Positions 36,270 through 44,910 are shown, counted from the stretch's first letter. The stretch: 64,000 bases of DNA from Sphaerisporangium sp040683095 (GCF_040683095.1 NZ_JBFBCI010000025.1:51946-115945); one strand, 5' to 3'. Program-made: numbers and translations. The notes: generated by a model from the sequence alone, not told the origin.

Positions 36270-37191
36270 GGGGCTCCTCAGGCTGTCCACAAAGATCGCC
36301 CGAAATACAGGTGGTGCTGTGGGTGACTTCCGCGGCTCACGAGGGGAGGCACCAGCGGGCCCAGACGGTCTTGACGGGGCTGTCGGCGGAAGCCCTCTTG
36401 GCCGCGTCCCACCGCCGAGGACGGACCTGCGTGGCCGCCGCCCCTGACCGGTGCCGACCGCGGACCGGCGCCCCGCCGCCTTCGTCCTTGCTCACGCCGT
36501 CCTTGTCGACGCCGTCCCTGTTCACGCTGTCTGCGGTGACGCCGTTTCTGTCAATGCAGTCCCTGTTCACGCTGCCGCTCCCGTCAGGCGCCGGTGGCGT
36601 CCACTCGGGCGGATCGGCATGATCGACGGCTGCGGCCCGCTCCGCGGGGGACCTGCCATGGGGGAGTGCTCCGGCCGCCGGTGACGTCCGGGGACGGTGG
36701 CGGGGGTTCGTCCGGACGCGGTGACGGTGGTGCGGACCGGAGAGACGGCGGGCCGGAGGCGCGGGGCGGGAACGGCCGGGGACGCCGTGGGAGGCGTCGC
36801 GGCTGTCTGGCCCTGCGGGAAAGCGCTGCCGCCAGGATGACGCACCGGGCGCACGCGGGCAGGGGGCTGGCCCTGCGGGAGGGCGGCCTCGCCTCGCGGG
36901 AGCCGGACGAGGATCTGGTGCCAGGAGCGGTCGTACCGGCCTGGCCGCGGGCGGCCGACCGCGCAGGCCGAGGCGTTCCCGCACGGCCAGCCGGGCCTGG
37001 ACCTGCGCGGGGGTGGGCTGTTCCCAGTCGTGGTGGGCTCGGTGCGGGAGGCTCGCGTCCTCGTGGGCGTACGGCGGGTGGCCGCACCAGCGGCAGCCGA
37101 GTCGACGAGCATCGCGCTGAATCGCGACTCGGCTGCGTCGAACTCGATCACGCGCAGGCGCACCCTGGCGCCGACCGCGGCACTACCACCG
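36270..37191 (-). pseudogene. Mosaic of three decayed gene fragments
   Basis: Three pieces lie head to tail on the minus strand. 37101-37191 matches 42720-42810 (the end of the S1-domain gene) with about three mismatches. About 36830-37100 is a diverged copy of the gene at 39540-40283 (GCRWCGHPPYAHE type). 36270-36395 matches 38690-38812, the 3' part of the anti-sigma-like ATPase gene. The frames do not join into one protein; the longest open stretch (36337-36984) ends in the ATPase-like tail DSPVKTVWARWCLPS. This is a recombination scar, not a gene. Confidence 0.7.
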
Positions 37192-37454
37192 GCTTCCGCA
37201 ACCCGGTCGACCAGCGCCGCCGATCCCGCTGCGCCACCACCCGAACCACCCGGCGACCACCACACGCAGTTGGCAAACGGAGATCACAAATCGTAACCAC
37301 GCAACAACACGACTCCGGCCAAACGTGAAGATCCGCTTAACTGCGCGGTCATACTGCCGCTGCGGCGGCGCAAACTCGCCCTTATAGAACTTAGGCGGAC
37401 ATGGTGGACATGGCGGACACGGCGCCGTCCGCCGGTGGATCACATGGAGTCATC

Positions 37455-38627
37455 TTGAGAAGTTTCACTAGAAGGAATTTCATCGCCGGACTCGCCCTGG
37501 TCGGCGCGGTCGCGGCGGCGGCGCCCGCGGTGGCGGCATCTGCGGCGGCGGCGCCCGCGCAGGCGGTCGAGACGTGGAAGTTCATCGGCAAGGACGTGTT
37601 CACCGGGGAGGCCGAGAGCTCGCGCGACCAGGGCGTCACCACTGACGGCACTCACTGGTACTTCTCCAGCACCAACGGGCTGGAGATCACGGACCTGCGG
37701 TACAACACCATCTTCAAGAGCTCGCCGGCCATTCCGGCCCAATTGGCCAACCCCTCGCCGCTCGCCTACAAAGGCCTGAACCACATCGGCGACATCGACT
37801 ACGCCAACGGCAAGCTCTACATCTCGCTCGATAGCAGCACGCGCGATCCCATTACCCGCGGCCGATACGAGACGCCGGTGTTCGCCGTCTACAACGCCGC
37901 CGATCTGAGCTTCACCGGCCAGGCCGCTGCCCTGAACCCGCCGCACGGCGTGAAAGACATCGCAAGCTGGGTGGCCGTCGACGCGGGCAAGGGCCTCGCC
38001 TACGGCATGGCCTATGACAACGCGACGGAAATCGCCGTCTACAACCTGCGCGACTGGTCGTTCAACAGATACATCCCGCTATCGCAGACGATCGACCAGG
38101 CCCAGGGCGGCAAGATCCATGACGGCTGGATGTACTTCGCCTCGGACGACGAGGGGAAGAACATTTCCCGCGCCAACCTGACGACCGGCGAGGTCCAGGT
38201 GCTCTTCAATCTCATGGTTCCCTACGATCAAGAGGTCGAAGGCCTGTCGTTCCTGGAGACACCGGACGGTCTGACCCTCAACATCATCAACCGGGAGCAG
38301 CCGGATCCGAACGGTCCCAGCAACGTCACCTTCTATCACTATCGGCTGCAGGCGCCGGGCACGCCGGTCATCAAGGGCTCGCCGAAGGTCGGCGGGTTCG
38401 TGACGGCCGACCCGGGCAAGTGGACCCCGCGTGCGGAGTTCAGCTACCAGTGGCTCGTGAACGGCGAGCCGGTGGCGGGCGCGACCGGGTCGCGGTTCCA
38501 CCTCATCGGAAAGCACCTCGCCGACACGGTGACCGTCCAGGTGACCGGCACGTGGGCCGACGGGACGTCGAGAACCGTCGAGTCCCGGCCGGTGAAGGTC
38601 GTGCCCGGCTCCGACGCGGAGAGGTGA
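37455..38627 (+). CDS. Secreted protein with a Tat signal and a propeller-like domain, function unknown
   Basis: The start is uncertain. TTG 37455 has GGAG six bases ahead and puts the twin-arginine motif at the N-terminus (MRSFTRRNFIAGLALVGAV), while ATG 37401 in the same frame adds 18 residues. The Tat signal ends around AAPAQA. The mature part repeats short beta segments (GLNHIGDIDYANGKLYISLD, VAVDAGKGLAYGMAYD, GKIHDGWMYFASDDEGKNI), likely a propeller. The last 90 residues (VGGFVTADPGKWTPRAEFSY onward) look like an Ig-like wall or matrix domain. Tat export suggests folding or a cofactor in the cytosol. No catalytic motif is seen. It stands between two decayed or regulatory modules on the opposite strand. 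Confidence 0.75.
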   Translation: MRSFTRRNFIAGLALVGAVAAAAPAVAASAAAAPAQAVETWKFIGKDVFTGEAESSRDQGVTTDGTHWYFSSTNGLEITDLRYNTIFKSSPAIPAQLANPSPLAYKGLNHIGDIDYANGKLYISLDSSTRDPITRGRYETPVFAVYNAADLSFTGQAAALNPPHGVKDIASWVAVDAGKGLAYGMAYDNATEIAVYNLRDWSFNRYIPLSQTIDQAQGGKIHDGWMYFASDDEGKNISRANLTTGEVQVLFNLMVPYDQEVEGLSFLETPDGLTLNIINREQPDPNGPSNVTFYHYRLQAPGTPVIKGSPKVGGFVTADPGKWTPRAEFSYQWLVNGEPVAGATGSRFHLIGKHLADTVTVQVTGTWADGTSRTVESRPVKVVPGSDAER

Positions 38628-38631
38628 GGGG

Positions 38632-39543
38632 TCACGACGTAGATCCATTGGTGAATGGCGCCGAGCGCCTTGTGGTTACTCCGTCGGGCTCCTCAGGTTG
38701 TCCATGAAGATCGCCCGAACTCCGGGTGGTGCTGTGGGGGGCTTCCGCGGCTCTTGGGGGGAGGTGCCAGCGGGCCCAGACGGTCTTGCCTGGGCTGTCG
38801 GGGAGTGGGGTGACGCCGGTGTCGTGGGCGAGGGCTTCGACGATGGCCAGGCCCCGGCCGTGGACGGCCTCGATGTCGAGGTTCAGGTGTCGGGGCCGCT
38901 CGGGGCCGTGGTCGGTGACGCGGACGCACAGGTCGGCGGTACCGAGCCACAGGGACAGCCGGACCGGGGGACGGCCGTAGGTAAGGGCGTTCGCCAGCAG
39001 CTCCCCCACGGAGAGGACCACGTCGTCGGCGAGGTCGGGGAGCGCCCAGGCGGTAAGGACTTCCTTCACCATGCCGCGCGCCTTGCCGATCATCGACAGG
39101 TCGTCGGGCAGGTCCCAGCAGACGGTACGCAGAACGCCGTCCTGTGTCTCTGGCATCAGTGCTCCGTGAGTCGCGGGGCCCAAGGAGGCCCGGTCGGGTG
39201 GAGTGGGGTTACGTGACGGATCGGGCCGATGGGCGGCCGGTTGGAGGGCGCGGCCGGTGCGGGGGTGGTACAGAAGTGCCCGCTCGGCAGCGCGCATCAG
39301 GCCGCGCAGTTCGTCGGTGGTGCCGGCGTGGACGAGCAGTGGTTCGGGCGTAGGCCAGGTGGCGACGGCGTAGAAGTGCCGTGTGCCCACGCCGTACCAG
39401 ACGGCCCACGTGGGCTCGATCATGTCGATCTGCCGGGCGGCGGCCTGGTCGACCAGGTCCCAGCGGCCAGGTTCGACCCGCGTCGCGGGTGCTCCCTTCC
39501 GGTGCCGTCCCCCAGGTCGCGGTTGGTCATCCCGAGTGCTCAT
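38632..39543 (-). CDS. ATP-binding protein, RsbW-like anti-sigma-type kinase domain
   Basis: The start ATG 39543 is coupled by a 4-base overlap (ATGA) to the stop of the next upstream gene. The 303-residue product has a unique N-terminal half (TWAVWYGVGTRHFYAVATWP) and a C-terminal HATPase_c_2 domain: LSVGELLANALTYG (N-box), VRVTDHGPERP (G1-like), GRGLAIVEALAHDTG (G2-like) and TVWARWHL. Such proteins bind partner regulators rather than acting as full kinases. Genes of this type accompany XRE/DUF5753 and DUF397 genes in WhiJ-type loci, and both are nearby (40994-42015). The last residues (GVTTRRSAPFTNGSTS) are encoded by a 39-bp piece of rloA in another frame. Confidence 0.82.
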   Translation of the reverse strand: MSTRDDQPRPGGRHRKGAPATRVEPGRWDLVDQAAARQIDMIEPTWAVWYGVGTRHFYAVATWPTPEPLLVHAGTTDELRGLMRAAERALLYHPRTGRALQPAAHRPDPSRNPTPPDRASLGPATHGALMPETQDGVLRTVCWDLPDDLSMIGKARGMVKEVLTAWALPDLADDVVLSVGELLANALTYGRPPVRLSLWLGTADLCVRVTDHGPERPRHLNLDIEAVHGRGLAIVEALAHDTGVTPLPDSPGKTVWARWHLPPRAAEAPHSTTRSSGDLHGQPEEPDGVTTRRSAPFTNGSTS

Positions 39544-40283
39544 GCGGCGGCTCCGTTCGGGCCCGCCATGCGCTCTTCGGAGCGGACGACTTCCCCGGGC
39601 GGTCGGCCGCTCCGGCGAGGCTCGCTCACCGCTGGAGGCCGCTCACGCCGGTGACGTCCGAGGTACATGACCGGGGAGGGTTCGCACCCCTCGGCGGGGA
39701 CGGAGGGTGTCGGCTGTGTCGGCATCAGAGCGCGGACCGGTTCGTCCTTCGGCGGCGAGGCCTGCTCGAACGCGGACGGCCTGGCGGCGGTCGTCGGCTC
39801 CGGGGCGTGCTCGGGTGGGTGGGGGGTGAACCGCTCAGTGGTGTGCGCGGGTGTGCGGATGGGTGTCATGCGTTCTGGAGTGAGACCGTGTGGTGGCGAG
39901 GCGGTCGCCGTGCGTCGTGGGGTTTGTGCGGGCGTGCGGGCGGTCGTGGTGTGTTTCGGGGTGGCGGAAAGGGCAGGTGCGAGGCGCCTCGTCCGGGAAG
40001 GGAAGGCCTCCGGGACTGGGAGCGGGCGGAGCGGCCTCGTTACGGGCAGGCGGTCACCGAGCCCTAGCCGCCGCCGCGCGGCCATCCGCGCCTGGACCTG
40101 AGTCGGGGTCGGTTGCTCCCACTCATGGTGGGGACGGTGGGGCAGGCTGGCGGCCTCGTGGGCGTACGGCGGGTGGCCACACCAGCGGCACCCGAGCGGC
40201 ATCGGCGGCTCGTCGGCCTGCCAGCGGACACGAATGACACGGATCCCCCTGCTGGGGAGGCGTCCTCTACTAGGGTTGTGCAT
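39540..40283 (-). CDS. Hypothetical protein with a CRWCG zinc-knuckle-like motif
   Basis: ATG 40283 follows AGGAGGT by eight bases, which beats the upstream frame start at 40337. The 247-residue product has an N-terminal region with GCRWCGHPPYAHEAASLPH and HEWEQPTPTQVQARMAARRR, which could hold a zinc ion, followed by a low-complexity Thr/Pro/Arg-rich tail. I do not know the family. It overlaps the RsbW-like gene downstream by 4 bases, so they are cotranscribed. A decayed copy of it occurs at about 36830-37100. Confidence 0.6.
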   Translation of the reverse strand: MHNPSRGRLPSRGIRVIRVRWQADEPPMPLGCRWCGHPPYAHEAASLPHRPHHEWEQPTPTQVQARMAARRRLGLGDRLPVTRPLRPLPVPEAFPSRTRRLAPALSATPKHTTTARTPAQTPRRTATASPPHGLTPERMTPIRTPAHTTERFTPHPPEHAPEPTTAARPSAFEQASPPKDEPVRALMPTQPTPSVPAEGCEPSPVMYLGRHRRERPPAVSEPRRSGRPPGEVVRSEERMAGPNGAAA

Positions 40284-40993
40284 CGGATCGGACCTCCTAC
40301 GTCCGGTCAAGGGGCTTGTCCTGGCGTGCTGTGCCATGGCGAGCCCCGCTTCATGTACGGGGTTCGGTCGCCGCTCCGCTTCAGCGGCGGGACCGGTTCA
40401 GGTATCCCGATCGGGTTCGTGAATCCGGGTGGGCTTGTCTGTTGGCTTCGGCTCGTGGAGCGGGTGCGGTGGTTTGTCGGCCGTGATCCAGCTCGTGGAG
40501 GGGCCTCCGCGACCGGCGGGGTGAGGGCCGTCCAGCGTCCGTCGGTCTCTCCCCGCCGCCGGACGTTGCTTGATCGGCGCCGGTACGGCGGGTCGCGGGG
40601 CGGAGAAGTCGGCGCCGCTGTACGGCGGGCGCGCGGCCCCCGGTCTCCCTTGAGTTGGTGACCAGGTTCGGCTTACCGGCTGGTGATAAATCCGTGTCCA
40701 TCGGATACGGAGACTGTCCGCCAGAGACACGCCCTCTCAACGTCTCGATCTTCAATTTGCACCTCCTTATCCGGACATATCTAGCCCTTTTGTGTCGTCG
40801 CCATCGAATGGCACAGGTGCATATAGAGGAGCAGGGCCGCTGACGGCTTCCGTGTTTCCCCTGGCTCTTCACAGAGTGCCTTCAGGTGGCTACGTTTTGC
40901 ATCGAAAGTGCGGCCACACTCTGGCGACACTTCGTGTCCCCGTGTGGCACTTCCTGTGCCCGTGTATCCCCCTCGTCGGATGGAGCTGTAGGA
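40284..40993. other. Divergent intergenic region, no gene seen
   Basis: About 700 bp between two divergent units. Small hairpins such as GCCGCT-N6-AGCGGC near 40370-40388 are present, but no ORF with a ribosome site or family stands out. It may hold promoters for both sides. Confidence 0.4.
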
Positions 40994-41812
40994 ATGGCTT
41001 CTTATGAGCACAAGTCAGCTAATAAGTCGCTCCACCTATTTGGCCCGGAGCTTCGTAAATTCCGACAAAGAGCTGATTTCACCCAAGGCCAACTGGCTGC
41101 GGCCACACGGTTCAGTCGAAGCTTGTTGGGCTTCATCGAGCGGGGTCAGCGCACACCGAGCCGTGACCTGGCTCAGCGCTGCGACGATGCCCTGAGGGCG
41201 GATGGGGAACTTGTCCGCCTATGGGTGCACCTGACTGGCGAAGTAAGCCCTCATTGGTTCCATGGTTGGCTTGGTGTCGAGCAGGAGGCGCATACTATTC
41301 ACACCTGGCAGCCGCTGATCATGCCGGGGCTACTGCAAACCGAGGAATACGCGCGAGCGATACTGCACGGTAAAGCAGGCATACGCGATCACGAAGTGGA
41401 AGGATACGTATCCGCTCGCATGGAGCGGCAGGCCATCCTCGAACGTGATGAACCACCGATGCTTTGGGTGGTGCTGGACGAGGCTGTCTTGCACCGTCTG
41501 GTGGGTGGCCAGGAGATCATGCGACGTCAAATCGAACGGCTGCTCGTGGCCTCTGCGTCCCCTAGGATCGCCATCCAGATACTCCCGAAGGACCTGGGTG
41601 TCACCACGGGGGTCCTGGGTGGCTTCGTCATTGCTCAGCTTCCTGGTGGACCGGATACTGTGTATCTCGAATCCGCACTTAACGGGCAAGTTACTAATCG
41701 CCCGGAGGATGTCGAAGCCATCCACGCTACATACGACACGATTCGAGTGCAGGCACACCCCCGGCATGTGTCCACCGAATTGATCAGAGAGGCGGAGAAG
41801 CTATGGACCTGA
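40994..41812 (+). CDS. XRE-family regulator with DUF5753 (WhiJ/Scr1-like)
   Basis: The ATG at 40994 (MASYEHKSANKSLHLFG) is the sensible start; the 36 upstream codons look non-coding. The 272-residue protein has an N-terminal helix-turn-helix (LRKFRQRADFTQGQLAAATRF then SLLGFIERGQRTP), then DUF5753 with HGWLGVEQEAHTIHTWQPL, MPGLLQTEEYARAIL and MLWVVLDEAVLHRLVGG. It ends in the conserved TYDTIRVQAHP tail. WhiJ-like proteins repress developmental genes and are antagonised by their DUF397 partner. The DUF397 gene overlaps its end by 10 bases. The RsbW-like gene about 1.5 kb away completes the classical set. Confidence 0.92.
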   Translation: MASYEHKSANKSLHLFGPELRKFRQRADFTQGQLAAATRFSRSLLGFIERGQRTPSRDLAQRCDDALRADGELVRLWVHLTGEVSPHWFHGWLGVEQEAHTIHTWQPLIMPGLLQTEEYARAILHGKAGIRDHEVEGYVSARMERQAILERDEPPMLWVVLDEAVLHRLVGGQEIMRRQIERLLVASASPRIAIQILPKDLGVTTGVLGGFVIAQLPGGPDTVYLESALNGQVTNRPEDVEAIHATYDTIRVQAHPRHVSTELIREAEKLWT

Positions 41813-42015
41813 GCGACGAGCTACGGAACGCCGCTTGGCGTAAGGCGACCAAGAGCGGTCCCAACGGTGGAGACTGCATAGAGGTCGCTCCACTGTCCGA
41901 GGGACGGGTGGGACTGCGGGACACCGAAGCTCCGGAGAAGGCGCCCTTCGTGGTGAGTGCGAGCGTCTGGGACGCGTTCATCGACGGCGCTAAGAAGGGC
42001 GAGTTCGACTTCTGA
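41803..42015 (+). CDS. DUF397 protein, partner of the XRE regulator
   Basis: The ATG 41803 lies inside the end of the regulator gene (10-base overlap), so translation is coupled. The 70-residue protein reads MDLSDELRNAAWRKATKS, with CIEVAP and VGLRDTEAPEKAPFVVSASV, the DUF397 pattern (usual length 60-80). It probably binds the WhiJ-like regulator and relieves it. A strong terminator follows 17 bases later. Confidence 0.92.
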   Translation: MDLSDELRNAAWRKATKSGPNGGDCIEVAPLSEGRVGLRDTEAPEKAPFVVSASVWDAFIDGAKKGEFDF

Positions 42016-42032
42016 GCAGTCCTAGGACGGGA

Positions 42033-42070
42033 GACGGGAGGCCCTCGGAGGTAGTCGAGGGCCTCCCGTC
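42033..42070 (+). terminator. Stem-loop terminator after the XRE-DUF397 operon
   Basis: GACGGGAGGCCCTCG at 42033-42047 pairs perfectly with CGAGGGCCTCCCGTC at 42056-42070 (15-bp stem, 8-base loop). Confidence 0.85.
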
Positions 42071-42082
42071 GCATCACTCGTG

Positions 42083-42280
42083 TTATGGGGGTTTGTCATC
42101 GCCCAGGCGCTGGACAGTCCGGATACCGTGTACATCGAATCCGCGACTCACGGGCAGGTGTCAAATCGTCCGGAAGACGTCAAGGTGATCCAGGGCAGCT
42201 ACGACACGGTACGGGCTGAGGCCCAGCCTCAGCCTGGTTCGATCGAGTTGATCAGGGAGGCGGAGAAACGATGGACCTGA
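42083..42280 (+). pseudogene. C-terminal remnant of a second DUF5753 regulator
   Basis: The frame encodes GFVIAQALDSPDTVYIES, NRPEDVKVIQGSYDTVRAEA and IELIREAEKRWT, clearly the last 65 residues of the regulator above (GGFVIAQLPGGPDTVYLES and so on), with about 70% identity. Everything N-terminal, including the DNA-binding domain, is missing. The fragment overlaps a second DUF397 gene just as in the intact pair, so it is a truncated tandem copy of the module. Confidence 0.85.
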
Positions 42281-42531
42281 GTGACGAGTTGGAGAACGCG
42301 GCCTGGCGTAAGGCCACCAAGAGTGGGCCGAATCAGGGTGACTGCCTTGAAGTGGCTCCACTGTCCGAGGGGCGGGTGGGGCTGCGGGACACCGAAGCTC
42401 CGGAGAAGGCGCCCTTTGTGGTGAGTGCGAGCGTCTGGGATGCCTTCATCGACGGCGCCAAGAAGGGCGAGTTCGATTGCGACACGATGTCGCAGGAGGT
42501 GAGTGAGCCGAGGCGTATGGAGGCCCCCTGA
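42271..42531 (+). CDS. Second DUF397 protein, orphaned
   Basis: 86 residues: MDLSDELENAAWRKATKS to FIDGAKKGEFDCD, very close to the first DUF397 protein, then a new tail DTMSQEVSEPRRMEAP created by loss of the original stop. It is intact but has lost its DNA-binding partner and any visible promoter of its own. It could still interact with the upstream regulator. Confidence 0.75.
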   Translation: MDLSDELENAAWRKATKSGPNQGDCLEVAPLSEGRVGLRDTEAPEKAPFVVSASVWDAFIDGAKKGEFDCDTMSQEVSEPRRMEAP

Positions 42532-42681
42532 TCAGGGGTTCCTCGGCTCCGAGCCAGTGCCTGGAGCCCGTCCCCACTCTGGCATGCGTCGCGGGTAACT
42601 GCGGGGTATGGAGCCCAGAGGGAAAGCCCAAGGGGCCCCGTTCCACCCCGGGCCTACAGGCGAGGGGAAGGCAATCAAGTA

Positions 42682-42711
42682 TGGCCCGGCCGACTCACGC
42701 CGACCGGGCCA
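42682..42711. terminator. Stem-loop terminator between convergent genes
   Basis: TGGCCCGG (42682-42689) pairs with CCGGGCCA (42704-42711). The 8-bp stem lies between the DUF397 gene (plus) and the S1-domain gene (minus) and may serve both directions. Confidence 0.65.
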
Positions 42712-42716
42712 ACTCG

Positions 42717-42920
42717 TTAGTCGACGAGCATCGCGCTGAATCGCGACTCGGCTGCGTCGAACTCGATCACGCGCACGCGCACCGTCGCGCCGACCGCGGC
42801 ACTACCACCGCGGACGAGCCCGTGCACACCAGAATCTGACTCAACGAAGAGCCCGAACGGCTTGGCGGACTTGACGAGAACGTCGAGCTCGTCGCCAGCT
42901 TTTAGGAGGGTTCCGGTCAT
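42717..42920 (-). CDS. Single-domain S1 RNA-binding-like protein
   Basis: ATG 42920 follows GGGGGTGA by about six bases. The 67-residue protein is a lone S1/OB fold: LKAGDELDVLVKSAKPFGLF, VESDSGVHGLVRGG, and VRVRVIEFDAAESRFSAML. Most S1 domains are part of larger proteins; a free-standing one suggests a small RNA-binding or cold-shock-like role. A nearly identical 91-bp piece of its 3' end lies at 37101-37191. Confidence 0.75.
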   Translation of the reverse strand: MTGTLLKAGDELDVLVKSAKPFGLFVESDSGVHGLVRGGSAAVGATVRVRVIEFDAAESRFSAMLVD

Positions 42921-43446
42921 ACGGCTCACCCCCTTTCCATCCTCAGGGCGAGTCGGACAGCGGCGCGAACGCAGCCCCAGGTTCCTTCCATCGCGGGGTA
43001 GCGCCGGCTCCGGGCTCTGCCCAGACATCACGCAAGCAGACGCTACAGGCTGAGGAGCCGATCCACAGGTCTTGACTATTCCTCGATGGTTGAGGTTGCG
43101 CCGCGTGCATCGGAGCCCACAGTGAAGGCGGCGTCGACGAAACCGTCGAAGGCGCCATCCATCTCGCGCCAGTTCTTGATCGACTGCTTTGGGAATCGGC
43201 GAGTTCGGCGGCCCGGTCGGCAAGCGTGGCCCACTGGGTGGACGGCCCACCCCGCACGGTCGGCACCAGGGCGTTCGGCGAGCCACAGCTCCTCCTCACA
43301 CGCCTTCAGCGCGACCGGTACGTCACCCTGCCCGGATCAGTGCAATCGCGGCCGCTCGCCGGCGCTTCTCGGGGAATGACGATCGCGCCGCCGCGCAGCC
43401 GAGACCGGCGGCCGCTGCGCGACGGCGCGAGGAGGTTACGCGGAGA
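42921..43446. other. Scrambled intergenic region with a fragment of the AAA/DUF4143 gene
   Basis: About 75 bp at 43099-43173 match 46133-46207 inside the ATPase/DUF4143 gene (the coding region for DGAFDGFVDAAF and ARGAP), again in the minus orientation. The rest shows traces such as GGPSTQWATLADRAAELADS on the minus strand but no gene with start and stop. It looks like another recombination scar. Confidence 0.5.
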
Positions 43447-44877
43447 TCACCGCACGACGTGGACGGCCTTGCTGGCGACGGCCTTGCCGTGCACCGTCGC
43501 GACCACCGTGTGGGTGCCGGGAAGCGTCGAGGCGGGGATCGTCACGACGAGGCTGACCTTGCCCTTCGCGTCGGCGGTGGCGGTGCCGAGCGGGACCGGC
43601 GTGGTGTCCAGCCGGAAGGACACCTTGTCATTGGGCATGAAGCCGGATCCGTGGATCTCGACCTGGCCGCCCGCGACGTGCTTACCGGAGACCGCGATCT
43701 TCTCGGGGCTCATGTTCGGCGGCGTGCAGCCGTCGGCGCAGATGCGGAAGGTGCTGAGGACGGCCTTGTGATCGCTCGGCCAGACGGCGTTCGGCGTGAA
43801 GATCACGTCGTCGCTGTCGTCGGCGACACCCACGTTGCGCACGACCGTCTTCTGCGGGCCGACCAGCTGTGAGGAGGTCAGCGCGATGTTGTCGCCGGGC
43901 GCGTAGAAGATGTAGTCGATCCGGTCGCGCTCGTCGGCCTTCGGGGCCCAGGTGGTCTGCGCGATCGGGTTGTAGGACGGCCACGTGATGCCGGGGTTGC
44001 GCACCGGGTCCGGGTGCTCGACGCGGAAGGAGTCCAGCAGCCCGCCGTCGAGCAGGGTCTTGGTGGTCTGCCAGGGCACGACGGTGCCGCGGTGGTCGAA
44101 GAGGTCCTTGGTCGCCTCGGTCCAGTCCTGGACCGAGGGTTCGTTGAAGTCGCCACCGACGAGGACCGGACGGCCCTTCTCCTGCTCGATCGCCGCATCG
44201 GCGAGCACCTGCTCGGCGCTCTGGATACGACCGGACTGGGCGTTCATGTCGAGGATCGTCTTCACATCGGTGACCGGGGCGGGGAGCTCACCCCAGCCCT
44301 TCCAGGCCTGAGGCCAGTTGCCGACGGCGCCGGGGCCGTAGGCGCGCGGGAGATACTCGGAGTACCAGCGGTACTCGAGGTGTCCTCCGTAGACGGCGAC
44401 CTCGGTGCCGTTCACATCGAGGATCGCCTTGGTCCAGCGCCCGCCGACCGTGGTGCTCGCGAGGATCGGGTAGCGGGAGATGATGCCCGTGTCCGTCGCG
44501 GTCAGCTGCTGGTAGCCGAGGATCGCGGCGATCTGCGCCGGTGCGTTGTTCTTCTCCGGGAGGAAGGCGACGTCGGTATCGGTCTGCTGGATGATCTTGG
44601 CGACCTCACCGGGGCCGTTCGGGATCCCCGAGGCGCCGTTCCAGAGGTTGAAGCTCAGCACGTTCAGCTCGCTCACTCCGCCGACGGCCGGCTTCGGAGG
44701 AGTTGAGGAGGCGATGTTCAGGTCGATGGGACCGGCGACCGCGGACGCGGGAACAGCGCCGAGCAGGGTACCGACGATCGTGGCGGCGGCGAGCAGTGCG
44801 GCGGCCGGGCGGCCGGCGGCACGGCGCCAGCGCCTGCCTCTGGGTTCGAGGGGCGCAGGCGAAAGAGGGGCGTGCAT
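43447..44877 (-). CDS. Secreted endonuclease/exonuclease/phosphatase (EEP) family hydrolase
   Basis: ATG 44877 follows GGAAGGA by five bases; the open frame goes further up without support. The 476-residue precursor has a signal peptide (AALLAAATIVGTLLGAVPASA). The EEP fold is clear: VLSFNLWNG (metal site), PEKNNAPAQI, GGDFNEPSVQDW (catalytic D and N), ERDRIDYIFYAPG and WPSDHKAVLSTF (catalytic D-H). The last 90 residues form an Ig-like domain (VSGKHVAGGQVEIHGSGFMP). It may be a phosphodiesterase or nuclease outside the cell. A palindrome lies 18-33 bases upstream of its start. Confidence 0.88.
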   Translation of the reverse strand: MHAPLSPAPLEPRGRRWRRAAGRPAAALLAAATIVGTLLGAVPASAVAGPIDLNIASSTPPKPAVGGVSELNVLSFNLWNGASGIPNGPGEVAKIIQQTDTDVAFLPEKNNAPAQIAAILGYQQLTATDTGIISRYPILASTTVGGRWTKAILDVNGTEVAVYGGHLEYRWYSEYLPRAYGPGAVGNWPQAWKGWGELPAPVTDVKTILDMNAQSGRIQSAEQVLADAAIEQEKGRPVLVGGDFNEPSVQDWTEATKDLFDHRGTVVPWQTTKTLLDGGLLDSFRVEHPDPVRNPGITWPSYNPIAQTTWAPKADERDRIDYIFYAPGDNIALTSSQLVGPQKTVVRNVGVADDSDDVIFTPNAVWPSDHKAVLSTFRICADGCTPPNMSPEKIAVSGKHVAGGQVEIHGSGFMPNDKVSFRLDTTPVPLGTATADAKGKVSLVVTIPASTLPGTHTVVATVHGKAVASKAVHVVR

Positions 44878-44894
44878 GGGGTCCTTCCAGGATA

Positions 44895-44910
44895 GATGCA
44901 AGATTGCATC
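44895..44910. promoter_or_regulatory. GATGCAA-GA-TTGCATC palindrome upstream of the EEP gene
   Basis: Perfect 7-bp arms (44895-44901 and 44904-44910) separated by two bases, right upstream of the ribosome site. This is a typical dimeric-repressor operator layout; the cognate regulator is unknown. Confidence 0.5.

Noticed and set aside
40381..40872. 163-codon minus ORF in the divergent spacer before the WhiJ-type gene
   Set aside because: Composition is random-like, with no ribosome site and no family.
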